DNA from: an uncultured Caryophanales bacterium
GTDB lineage: Bacteria > Bacillota_I > Bacilli_A > RFN20 > CAG-826
DNA length: 7,082 bases
Assembly: GCA_947303105.1 (NCBI GenBank)
Contig: CAMYXQ010000044.1
Coordinates: 1-7,082, forward strand
Direction: 5' to 3'
The notes below the pieces were generated by a model. That model was not told the DNA's origin and ran no database searches. It saw nothing but the letters and a program-made list of their open reading frames with translations. Of the stretch, positions 1 to 7,000 are shown piece by piece. Positions within the stretch are counted from its first letter, which is position 1. Each line of letters opens with the position of its first letter. The translations under genes and the position numbers were made by a program.

Positions 1-965
1 ATAGTTCCGCTGATTTGGCGACCACCGGCGATTGCAACCGCGAACACACCTGGCCGAATAGCCGCGGTGGCGGTCAGATCGAAACCGACCCGCTCGTCAT
101 CCGTCCGACCTTCAACAGCGACAACTCCGCCCGTGGCAATAACTTCTATGGGAATTCGGCCTCCAACGAATGGGATCCGGCTTCCTTGGGATTTACCGGT
201 GCCCGTGGCGAATCGGCCCGCGTCATCCTTTACGCCGCGACCCGTTATTACAGCAAAGGCTTAAGCCTTTCCAATAATCCGAGCGACAGCACCGGCGCCA
301 AGACGATGGGCACCTTGAAGACTTTGCTCCAATGGAATCTCCAGTACCGTCCGAGCGAATTCGAAAAGACGGTTAACAACCGTTACGAAGAGATGGGCTA
401 CGCCCGCAATCCGTTCGTTGATCACCCCGAATACGCGAACTTCATCTGGGATGATAATGGCCTCCGCAAGAGCCCCCTTGATGTCGATGATATTCCGGTG
501 ACCTCTTCGGTTCCCGGCGGTTCCACCTCTTCGTCCATTCCCGCCAGCAGCGCTCCTTCGGAGAACGCTCGCATCGTCTTCTCCGCTTCTGACACGGACA
601 CGGGAACCGGTTACCCGACCTCGGAAACGAGTTTCACCATGCAGGGCTACGAATTTAAGTTCTACAACGTTTCAACCAAGTTGACGGCCGGGATGTTCCA
701 AGTGAAAAAGACCGTTGGCTATCTCTATAACGTGACCCCGATCGAAAATATCGAAGAACTCCGCATCACCGTCTATCAGAAAGGCGACCCCGAATATACC
801 GGCTTCCCGTCTGTCACCTATGGCAACGCGGCCAATCCCTCAACCGCGGCCGAAGATACGGTGGATGGCTTGAACCACTCCTACAATCTCCATGGCGCTT
901 CCTATTTTAAGATTTGCGCGCACGCGAGCTACGCGAGTTACTTCGAATCATTCCGCATTCTCTGA
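1..965 (+). CDS. Endonuclease I family secreted nuclease, C-terminal part (5' end outside window)
   Basis: The frame is already open at the window edge (first full codon at 3), so the true start and any signal peptide lie upstream; the TTG at 15 is not the start. Near the beginning it shows the endonuclease I (EndA/Bsn-like) signature NREHTWPNSRGGG, with the likely catalytic His encoded at 45-47. It is followed by IRPTFNSDNSARGN, then GTLKTLLQWN and RNPFVDHPEYANFIW, all typical landmarks of this beta-beta-alpha metal nuclease family, which degrades DNA and sometimes RNA outside the cell. A Ser/Pro/Thr-rich linker (about 487-570) then joins a C-terminal beta-rich domain with FQVKKTVGYLYN and a closing SYFKI...SFRIL pattern. 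That domain is common on extracellular proteins of gut Firmicutes; its role is unknown to me. TGA stop at 963-965 sits just before a terminator. The family call is firm. Secretion is inferred from the linker and tail domain, since the N-terminus is not seen. Confidence 0.9.
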   Translation, partial: SSADLATTGDCNREHTWPNSRGGGQIETDPLVIRPTFNSDNSARGNNFYGNSASNEWDPASLGFTGARGESARVILYAATRYYSKGLSLSNNPSDSTGAKTMGTLKTLLQWNLQYRPSEFEKTVNNRYEEMGYARNPFVDHPEYANFIWDDNGLRKSPLDVDDIPVTSSVPGGSTSSSIPASSAPSENARIVFSASDTDTGTGYPTSETSFTMQGYEFKFYNVSTKLTAGMFQVKKTVGYLYNVTPIENIEELRITVYQKGDPEYTGFPSVTYGNAANPSTAAEDTVDGLNHSYNLHGASYFKICAHASYASYFESFRIL

Positions 966-981
966 GCGACATACCGCTGAC

Positions 982-1015
982 AAAAGAGCCTCATAAAATG
1001 GGGCTTTTTCTTTAT
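982..1015 (+). terminator. Rho-independent terminator after the endonuclease gene
   Basis: An A-rich left arm ending GAGCC (982-990) pairs with GGCTTTTT (1002-1009), with one G-T wobble, across a loop of about 11 bases. The right arm runs into a T-rich tail (1005-1015). It lies 17 bases after the stop codon at 965, so it ends the nuclease transcript. Confidence 0.8.
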
Positions 1016-1088
1016 TTGGGACAATATGCGGTCCTTTTCAAATCGAGCGGTTTATGTCGCAAAACAATCCAAGAAGCAACCCAAACGG

Positions 1089-1127
1089 AACAAAATCGTT
1101 CGATTTAACAAAATAATTGATTTTGTT
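1089..1127. repeat. AACAAAAT half-site cluster upstream of the membrane-protein gene
   Basis: AACAAAAT occurs at 1089-1096 and again at 1107-1114 (18 bases apart), and its exact reverse complement ATTTTGTT at 1120-1127. The second and third copies form an 8-bp perfect inverted repeat around a 5-base spacer. A further 6-bp inverted repeat, AAATCG-TT-CGATTT, sits at 1093-1106. No T-run follows, so it does not look like a terminator. Its place just upstream of the gene at 1183 makes a regulator-binding region plausible, but the sequence is AT-rich and chance is possible. Confidence 0.4.
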
Positions 1128-1130
1128 CAT

Positions 1131-1158
1131 TTCTTTTTCGCGTTTGTGGGTCTACACT
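1131..1158 (+). promoter_or_regulatory. Weak candidate promoter for the membrane-protein gene
   Basis: TACACT at 1153-1158 resembles a -10 box. The best -35 is only a poor TTCTTT at 1131-1136 (16-base spacer). The predicted transcript start would be near 1165, leaving a short leader before the ribosome binding site AAAGGGG (1171-1177) and the ATG at 1183. The weak -35 and the upstream half-site cluster would fit an activated promoter, which is inference. Confidence 0.35.
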
Positions 1159-1182
1159 TAAGAGTAACTAAAAGGGGTATTT

Positions 1183-2253
1183 ATGAAAAAATCTAGCAAA
1201 TTCCTCTCCAGTCCGGTGCGTCTGATCGTCGTTGGCGCCATTTTGTTGCTCCTCAGCGGTTTCATCATCGGTCTTGGAGGCGTCACTCACATCATCCCGA
1301 GTGGCCACGCCACCTTGCACGGCACGGATATCACCTATGGCGTCCGTTCCTGCATCAAGCACTACTTCTTGATCTGGAAGGGTGACATCCCGACCTCCTC
1401 GGCAATGTACTGCATCGTCATGGTGCTTCTTGCCTTCCTTGGTCTTCTCATCAAGATCATCATCTTCCGCAAGACGGAAAAAGTCTCCGCCCTCGTCGCC
1501 GGCATCGGCGCCTTCCTTGGCGAGCTTTTCCTCCCGTTCATCGTCCTCCTCAACGCGGTTATCTATGACTGCGGTGGCATGAGCGGTCGCGGTCAGCTCA
1601 TGATCGTCGTCGCCCTCGGCCTCTTGGTCCTTGGTCTCCTCATCCTCCTCTATGCTGAGCTCGTCGCCCACAAAGTCATCCGCTTCCGCGAAGCGGGCGA
1701 ATGCTGCTGCGAAGAATGCGAATGCCACAAAGAAGAACCGGTCGAAGAACCGAAAGAAGAAGTCAAAGAAGAACCGGTTAAAGAAGAACCGGTCGTCGAA
1801 GAAAAGAAACCGGAACCGGTCAAAGAAGAAAAGAAACCCGAACCCGTCGTCGAAGAAGAAGCCGAAGGCGGAATCACCGGATTCGACCGCAAATCGTTCG
1901 CTGAGAAACTCGAACTCGCCGACGAAGAACTCCGTGGCCGTTACGAAGAAATCAAAGCCGAAGCCGAACTCTTCGGTCTCAAAGGCCGCCTTTCCAACTA
2001 CTGCGACAGCTACCACGCTGGCCGCGTCACCTATCTCAAGGTCGCCATCAGCGGCAAGACCATCAAGTGCTTCCTCGCCCTTAATCCGGCCGATTATGCC
2101 GATAGCCCGATCCCAGCCGAAGACGTCTCCGATAAGAAAGCCTATGCCGCCTTGCCTCTCCTTATCCGCGTCAAGAGCAACCTCGCCTGCCGCCGCGTGA
2201 AGAAACTCATCGCCGACATGGCCGAAAAGAACGGACTTGAAAAAGCTAAATAA
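1183..2253 (+). CDS. Four-TM membrane protein with Cys cluster, Glu/Pro/Val repeat and recurring uncharacterised C-terminal domain
   Basis: 356 residues. The ATG at 1183 is preceded by AAAGGGG at 1171-1177. Hydrophobic segments at about residues 12-34, 74-96, 101-127 and 138-163, with basic flanks at the N-terminus, 95-100 and 164-169, predict four membrane helices with both ends in the cytoplasm. Directly after the last helix lies a dense cluster, Cys174, 175, 176, 179, 181 and His182, which could bind a metal. A charged linker (183-226) repeats EEPV and KKPEPV. The C-terminal domain (about 233-352) has a DRKSFAEKLELADEEL start, a GRLSNYCDSYHAGR centre, an ISGKTIKCFLALNP core and an RRVKKLIADMAEKNGL end. 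I recognise this pattern from many Firmicute hypothetical proteins, but I know no function for it. Transcribed alone; it shares a terminator with the convergent regulator. The function is unknown: a membrane-anchored sensor, scaffold or metal-binding protein are all possible. Confidence 0.9.
   Translation: MKKSSKFLSSPVRLIVVGAILLLLSGFIIGLGGVTHIIPSGHATLHGTDITYGVRSCIKHYFLIWKGDIPTSSAMYCIVMVLLAFLGLLIKIIIFRKTEKVSALVAGIGAFLGELFLPFIVLLNAVIYDCGGMSGRGQLMIVVALGLLVLGLLILLYAELVAHKVIRFREAGECCCEECECHKEEPVEEPKEEVKEEPVKEEPVVEEKKPEPVKEEKKPEPVVEEEAEGGITGFDRKSFAEKLELADEELRGRYEEIKAEAELFGLKGRLSNYCDSYHAGRVTYLKVAISGKTIKCFLALNPADYADSPIPAEDVSDKKAYAALPLLIRVKSNLACRRVKKLIADMAEKNGLEKAK
1729..1860 (+). repeat. In-gene repeat encoding a Glu/Pro/Val/Lys linker
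   Basis: Codes for residues 183-226 of the membrane protein. Units read EEP(V), K-EEPV and KKPEPV (residues 208-213 and 217-222), built at DNA level from repeated GAAGAACCGGT-like stretches. It is expected to be an extended, highly charged spacer between the membrane part and the C-terminal domain, and to vary in length between strains. Confidence 0.75.
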
Positions 2254-2264
2254 GGCCTAGACAA

Positions 2265-2294
2265 AAAAGCTCCGCTTATGCGGGGCTTTTCTTT

Positions 2295-2296
<2 letters not shown>
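2265..2296. terminator. Bidirectional terminator between convergent genes
   Basis: An 11-bp stem pairs 2265-2275 (AAAAGCTCCGC) with 2280-2290 (GCGGGGCTTTT), with one T-G wobble and the loop TTAT. On the plus strand it continues into TTTTCTTTTT. On the minus strand the A-run at 2263-2268 becomes a T-run. It therefore ends both the membrane-protein gene (stop at 2251-2253) and the regulator gene (stop at 2295-2297). Confidence 0.88.
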
Positions 2297-3065
<769 letters not shown>

Positions 3066-3097
3066 TTTTGTGCCCTCCTTTGCTTTCGAGCATGGTT

Positions 3098-3167
3098 ATT
3101 ATGGGTGAGGGGGTCGGTTGCTTCTAGAAAGTCTGCTTTTCAATTCCGCAACTTTCGGTTGCAACCG
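3098..3167 (-). promoter_or_regulatory. Candidate promoter and operator region of the HTH regulator
   Basis: Read on the minus strand, CATAAT (3103-3098) is a plausible -10 box, but no good -35 is seen. The expected -35 zone (about 3121-3126) overlaps the palindrome TTCTAGAA (3122-3129). TCGGTTGC occurs at 3114-3121 and again at 3155-3162. The second copy is part of a perfect 12-bp palindrome CGGTTGCAACCG (3156-3167). Repeated dyads of this size next to an XRE gene are what an autoregulatory operator would look like; this is inference. The rest of the 3066-3268 gap shows no gene. Confidence 0.4.
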
Positions 3168-3234
3168 CTATTATTAAACGACAATTCGGCCTCTTTTCCA
3201 GCGAAAAATGGCCTCAAAGGGCGAAAATCTTCCC

Positions 3235-3262
3235 TTGAAGAGCAAAATGCGATAATATTCTT
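3235..3262 (+). promoter_or_regulatory. Weak candidate promoter of the tRNA pair
   Basis: TTGAAG at 3235-3240 could be a -35 box, and the GATAATATTCTTA stretch at 3251-3263 offers overlapping -10-like hexamers (GATAAT, TATTCT), but none at ideal spacing. The tRNA begins at 3269, so initiation near 3262-3266 would give a very short leader, as expected for a tRNA operon. The exact boxes are uncertain. Confidence 0.3.
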
Positions 3263-3268
3263 ATCCGC

Positions 3269-3343
3269 GGGTGTTTGGCTCAGCGGGAGAGCGCTTCCTT
3301 CACACGGAAGAGGTCACTGGTTCGATCCCAGTAACACCCACCA
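3269..3343 (+). tRNA. tRNA-Val (anticodon CAC)
   Basis: A complete cloverleaf. The acceptor stem GGGTGTT (3269-3275) pairs fully with AACACCC (3333-3339). The D stem is GCTC/GAGC (3278-3281 / 3289-3292). The anticodon stem CTTCC/GGAAG encloses loop TTCACAC with anticodon CAC at 3301-3303. The T stem ACTGG/CCAGT encloses loop TTCGATC. The discriminator is A, and CCA (3341-3343) is encoded. It reads Val codon GTG. It is first in a two-tRNA cluster, eight bases before tRNA-Thr. Confidence 0.97.
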
Positions 3344-3351
3344 TTTTATTA

Positions 3352-3427
3352 GCCGCTTTAGCTCAATTGGCAGAGCAATTGATTTGTAATCAATAGGTTG
3401 GTGGTTCGATTCCGCTAGGCGGCACCA
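3352..3427 (+). tRNA. tRNA-Thr (anticodon TGT)
   Basis: The acceptor stem GCCGCTT (3352-3358) pairs with AGGCGGC (3417-3423), with one T-G wobble. The anticodon stem ATTGA/TCAAT encloses loop TTTGTAA with anticodon TGT at 3385-3387. The T arm GGTGG/CCGCT encloses TTCGATT, with two wobble pairs. The discriminator is A and CCA (3425-3427) is encoded. It reads Thr ACA and, by wobble, other ACN codons. It is co-transcribed with tRNA-Val and ended by the hairpin at 3440. Confidence 0.97.
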
Positions 3428-3439
3428 ATAGATCGATGG

Positions 3440-3473
3440 ACTTTGATGCGAAGGCGTCAAAGTTTTTTGTTTT
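3440..3473 (+). terminator. Strong terminator of the tRNA-Val/tRNA-Thr operon
   Basis: A 10-bp stem, ACTTTGATGC (3440-3449) with GCGTCAAAGT (3454-3463), has one T-G wobble and the loop GAAG. It is followed by TTTTTTGTTTT. It starts 12 bases after the encoded CCA of tRNA-Thr. Its presence also shows that the minus-strand open frame through this stretch is not a real protein end. Confidence 0.92.
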
Positions 3474-3503
3474 AATATGGTCTAAAGACCCTATTATGAA
3501 TTC

Positions 3504-3564
3504 TCCCACAACTTGTGGGAAAATCTTTTTGGCCTTTTGAGCAATTCTTCCACAACTTGTGGAA
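3504..3564. repeat. Duplicated palindrome TCC(C)ACAACTTGTGG(G)A
   Basis: TCCCACAACTTGTGGGA (3504-3520) and TTCCACAACTTGTGGAA (3548-3564) are each perfect 8-bp inverted repeats around a central C, with centres 44 bases apart. Including flanks, about 23 bases are the same except for two changes, which fall on opposite arms and keep the pairing. They lie inside the DUF1016 fragment but in different reading frames. Confidence 0.75.
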
Positions 3565-3854
3565 AAAAACTTTTTATACAAAGTATAAAACCTTTCAGCA
3601 TATCTAATATTGACTTGGGATAAACCTTTAACACCAGGACTTCTTTTAATCAGTTCGTTACTTAGTGTTTCATAAAACCTATTTCCGTAGTTCGCTTTGA
3701 AAGATGTCTTGGAAATTTCCTCGCCTAATTCGTAATAAAATCTGATCAATTCGGCATTGACGGAAATCGCAGCTTTGCTTTGAGCTAGTTCATAGCGCCG
3801 ACAGTCTGCTGATAGATACATAATCATTGTATAAAACCGAGCACATAATCTCAA

Positions 3855-3956
3855 TTTAATTTATTAATAAATTAGCGAATTTTTTCATGGGTGGAAAATA
3901 ATTAAATAAGGGGTGGAAATTGTATCATTTCCTTAGTGCCTAGCCATCGATTCGTG
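3855..3956. other. AT-rich gap without a recognisable gene
   Basis: Between the DUF1016 fragment and the orphan terminator the sequence is strongly AT-rich with stops in all forward frames. The only structure I see is GGGTGGAAA repeated at 3889-3897 and 3911-3919, 22 bases apart. No promoter or coding signal stands out. It probably belongs to the same foreign or decayed stretch as the DUF1016 fragment. Confidence 0.5.
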
Positions 3957-3990
3957 GACAGCATTCGTTAGCGAGATGCTGTCTTTCTTT
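3957..3990 (+). terminator. Orphan plus-strand terminator
   Basis: GACAGCAT (3957-3964) pairs perfectly with ATGCTGTC (3976-3983). An inner TCG/CGA pair set (3965-3967 / 3972-3974) closes the loop TTAG, with one bulged G (3975). TTTCTTTTT follows. It is oriented to stop plus-strand transcripts, yet no plus-strand gene is recognisable between the tRNA terminator and this point. It may be the last trace of a lost gene, or insulation for the promoter just downstream. Confidence 0.75.
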
Positions 3991-4020
3991 TTGCCTTTGT
4001 GCGCGCTTGGCGCTTACAAT
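3991..4020 (+). promoter_or_regulatory. Candidate sigma-A-type promoter of the large lipoprotein gene
   Basis: TTGCCT (3991-3996) as -35 and TACAAT (4015-4020) as -10 are separated by 18 bases. Transcription would start near 4027, giving a leader of about 20 bases that holds the ribosome binding site AAAGGA (4034-4039) before the ATG at 4048. The terminator immediately upstream isolates this unit. Confidence 0.65.
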
Positions 4021-4047
4021 AGTTTTGTAACCGAAAGGAACAGCACT

Positions 4048-7000
4048 ATGAAAAATAGCAAACTGAAGGTTTTGCTGTTGGCTTCCCTTTTTTCCGTGGC
4101 CGCATTGAGTGGCTGCGATAACGGGGATAGCAGTTTCCCGTCGATCCCATCCACCAGCGATGTGATCCCGGGCACCAGCGAAAGCCTTCCTCCTTCCAGC
4201 GACCCAGGGTCGGACCCCGGATCGATTGAATCCCTTCCACCCACCACCTCGGAAGATAGCCTTCCACCCGCCAGCAGCGATTCTTTGCCGCCATCGACCT
4301 CCGAAACGCACAAAACCGATTGGACCGATGATGAGAAACTTTTGATGCAAAGGAATCTCTATGGCGTCGTCTTGCCCTTCGTTGCCGAAGACGTTGGGGT
4401 TTATGCGAATACCGGCGAAACCGGCGGCATTTATATGCGGGGCCGCAGTCACATGGAAAGCGGCTTCCTTCGCGAATATGCCTCCAACTTCGACAGCGAT
4501 CATTGGAAAGGCGGGGACGTCTCCTTTGAGATGGATTGCCCCAACGGCACTCTGTTCGCCTTCGTGACCGAGGTTTCGACGGGTTCAGGTGCCCGCCATG
4601 TTTCCGTGTTGTTCGGTGGGCGAGCCACCAACGGAACCGAAGGTTATGAAGAAACCGGCGTTTTCTTCCTTGAGGCCAACGATCCGTTCCTCTACGAATA
4701 TCCCGAAACCTTTATCAACAAAGCGATTAGCGAGAATTTCGGCAGCGCGATCTATCCGCCGAATCCCGGTGCGCATTACTACTCGATCGATTATGAGAGC
4801 GAAGCCCTTCTCGCCTATTATCCGAATGACAGCATCGAACGCACATACAAAGAAGCGTTGACCGCGACCCGCAAATTCACCATCGCCGATTCCCGCGACA
4901 GCAATAACAACGTCGTGGCTCAATCTAATGATGGAAAATATTGCATCCGCTTCCACTATGATGGCTCGATCGGCGCTTTGGTCATCACCGTTTCCGCTTA
5001 CCAAGGCTGGAACGCCACGGTGATCAACGCCTTCTTCGAAAAATACGGCGCTACCCCGTTTGAGATTCCTGGAATCTATGCCGAGGGAGTCACCTTCAAA
5101 TTCGAAGAGAGCGAATATAATGCCCAGACGCCGGGTTACGAAACCGCCACGATTACCATCGGCAAAGCGACCGCCGCGATTGCCAACGCCTATCTACTGA
5201 CCCTTCAGCAGGCTGGCTTCCGCATCGGGGAGCATGAATTTAACGAAGTGGATGGCGGCTCCGTCTATGCCCATTACCTGACCGCGACCGGTATGGCGAT
5301 GCTGACCATCAGCTATACCCCGGGTGCCAAAACGATCCTCATCGGCATTTCCCTTGCCTATGATAAGACCCGCGTTTCCGATTGGCCGACCGATGTCGCC
5401 AACCGCGCCGGCGAAGTCGTCCAAGACACCGTTCCGGCCTATGTCGACCCGAATCATACCGAAGGATTCGGAATCGGCACCTCTGGCAATTATACCTTCA
5501 TCGTTGTTTATGTCGCCGAAGGCGAAGAGCAGGCTGCCATGGAACGCTATGTCACCACGCTCACCCGCGATAATGGCTATGAAGCGGCCGGCACCTATAA
5601 GGGTCAGCCCTGCTATGTTTCCGCCCACCATGAGGTGAAACTCGCCATCGCCTGTGATCCGAGCGGACTCCCGGGACGGATCCAAATCCTCATCATCCCC
5701 GCCAAAGGCGTCGAATGGCCGACCAGCGACATCGCGACCCGTCTCCGTAAGATGGGCGTGACCACCGACACCCTCCCCGCCCTTCCCATCCCGGCGACCG
5801 AAATCAACAAAGCTTGGGTCACCGAGAATGAGGAATTCAAGGTTTGGTGCAACGTCGGAAGCGAACACATCGAAGAAGCTTACGACGAATATAACGACGT
5901 GCTCTATGAGGACTATGAGTTCCAATATCTCGGCGAGAACCGTTATCGTTCCCCGAATGACGAATTCATCGTCCGCCTCGACGATCAGGGCGATTACTTC
6001 TATATCTACGTCTCCAACGTCTATGCCGAATGGCCGGTCAACGATGTTGCCTCCGGACTGATCCTCATCCATCAGGATATCCCGCAGGATAGCCTCCCCG
6101 CCCCGACGGGCGTCGCGGCCAAAGCCAAGAATTACATCGTCTCCCCCGACTATTTCAATTACACGATGCAAATCGACTGCATCTATTCCTCCATCAGCGA
6201 CACCCAAGCGGCGGAGGCTCAGTATATCGCCCAAATCGGCCGGACTTGGACCCCGGGCGAAACCGATGCCAACGATCGTCCGCATTTCATCTCCCCGAAT
6301 GAGGAATTCGATGTTTGCATCTATCGCATCGACATCACTCTCTACATCTTCGTGAAGGCGGCGGGCTCCTCTTCTGGCCAGCCGACCGCGGAATGGCCGT
6401 ATCGGGCCATCGCTGATCTGTTGGGCGGCGATTATTGGATCTGTCTCCCAATGAACCTCTCTGTCGAAGGCATTGCCTCCTTCTCCTCCCCGACCGAAAT
6501 GGAAGGCATGGAAGGCTATGTCACGCTTACCGCCACCTTGGCCGCCGATGCCGTCATGGAGACGGTTTTGGCGGATATCGGCACCTATCTCCTTGATTTG
6601 GACGGCTATGGCTTCCAAGCCATGGATGGCATGCCGAACTTCTATTACAACGCCCTTCTCTGCATCTATCTCAACGCCATGAGCGAGAACCAGATCATGA
6701 TCATGATCGGCCCGATGGAATTTGAGGAACCTCAATATAGCGTCCGCTTTATCTCCGGCGGTTCGGAAGATCCTCTTTCGACCGAATACGACGAAGAAAA
6801 CGGCTATCTCGTCGTCGAAGAATCCGAATACTTGGTCAATGACATGTTCTATGTCTATAACGGCCAAGGCAATGTGAGTGTCGGCTTCACCGAACTCGCA
6901 GCGAATTATCTGGATCACGTCGATGACAATCCTTCCGAAGTGATTGTTACCCATAGCTTCCCCGGAACCTTGATTCTCATCCCGGATGAAGAAACCGAAT

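Larger units (their letters stand above)
3390..3854 (-). pseudogene. Truncated, decayed DUF1016 N-terminal domain (YhcG-like) fragment
   Basis: The open frame encodes 154 residues from a TTG at 3854. ATG alternatives lie at 3827 and 3821, and none has a clear ribosome binding site. KAAISVNAELIRFYYELGEEI, then YGNRFYETLSNELIKRSPGVKGLS and NIRYAERFYTLY match the DUF1016 N-terminal pattern (VN-EL-YWELG, WG--F--LS-DL, GFS--NL-YM--FY). Full proteins of this family are roughly twice as long or more and carry a PDDEXK nuclease-like C-terminal domain, absent here. After about residue 94 the frame is doubtful: dropping one T from a T7 run (3563-3570 region, minus strand) gives FFPQVVEELLKR instead of FFSTSCGRIAQK. 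The last residues (VPPSGIEPPTY) are simply antisense translation of tRNA-Thr, and the stop lies in its anticodon arm. AT-rich codon use differs sharply from the neighbours, suggesting transferred DNA left beside the tRNA. A short expressed protein is possible but less likely. Confidence 0.65.

Noticed and set aside
963..965. TGA considered as Trp, as in Mycoplasma-like code 4
   Set aside because: A terminator follows within 20 bases, and all Trp positions in conserved motifs here use TGG. Standard code is the simpler reading.
914..1108. A small 64-codon plus-strand frame at the end of the nuclease gene
   Set aside because: It overlaps the nuclease end and reads through the terminator hairpin, with no ribosome binding site or recognisable sequence.
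1168..2016. A 282-codon minus-strand frame rich in Phe and Asp
   Set aside because: Its Phe/Asp runs are the reverse reading of the GAA/AAG-rich Glu/Lys linker and of the membrane helices of the real plus-strand gene, which has a good start and ribosome binding site.
3501..3566. Two similar 17-23 bp repeats, considered as a mini CRISPR array
   Set aside because: There are only two copies, both palindromic, and they lie inside a degraded coding region. The spacing of about 27 bases between them has no further repeats and no cas genes are present.
3936..3957. Partial similarity (GTG, CCTAGC, ATCGA) to the tRNA-Thr 3' end, considered as an attachment site
   Set aside because: The match is to the reverse complement of the tRNA end, so it is inverted rather than a direct repeat, and it needs gaps. 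It does not fit an attL/attR pair.
5194..6954. A 586-codon open frame on the minus strand
   Set aside because: It is antisense to the lipoprotein gene, codon on codon. Its odd Ile/Asp/Gly/Phe-rich make-up follows from GC-ending codons on the plus strand, and there is no ribosome binding site or domain.
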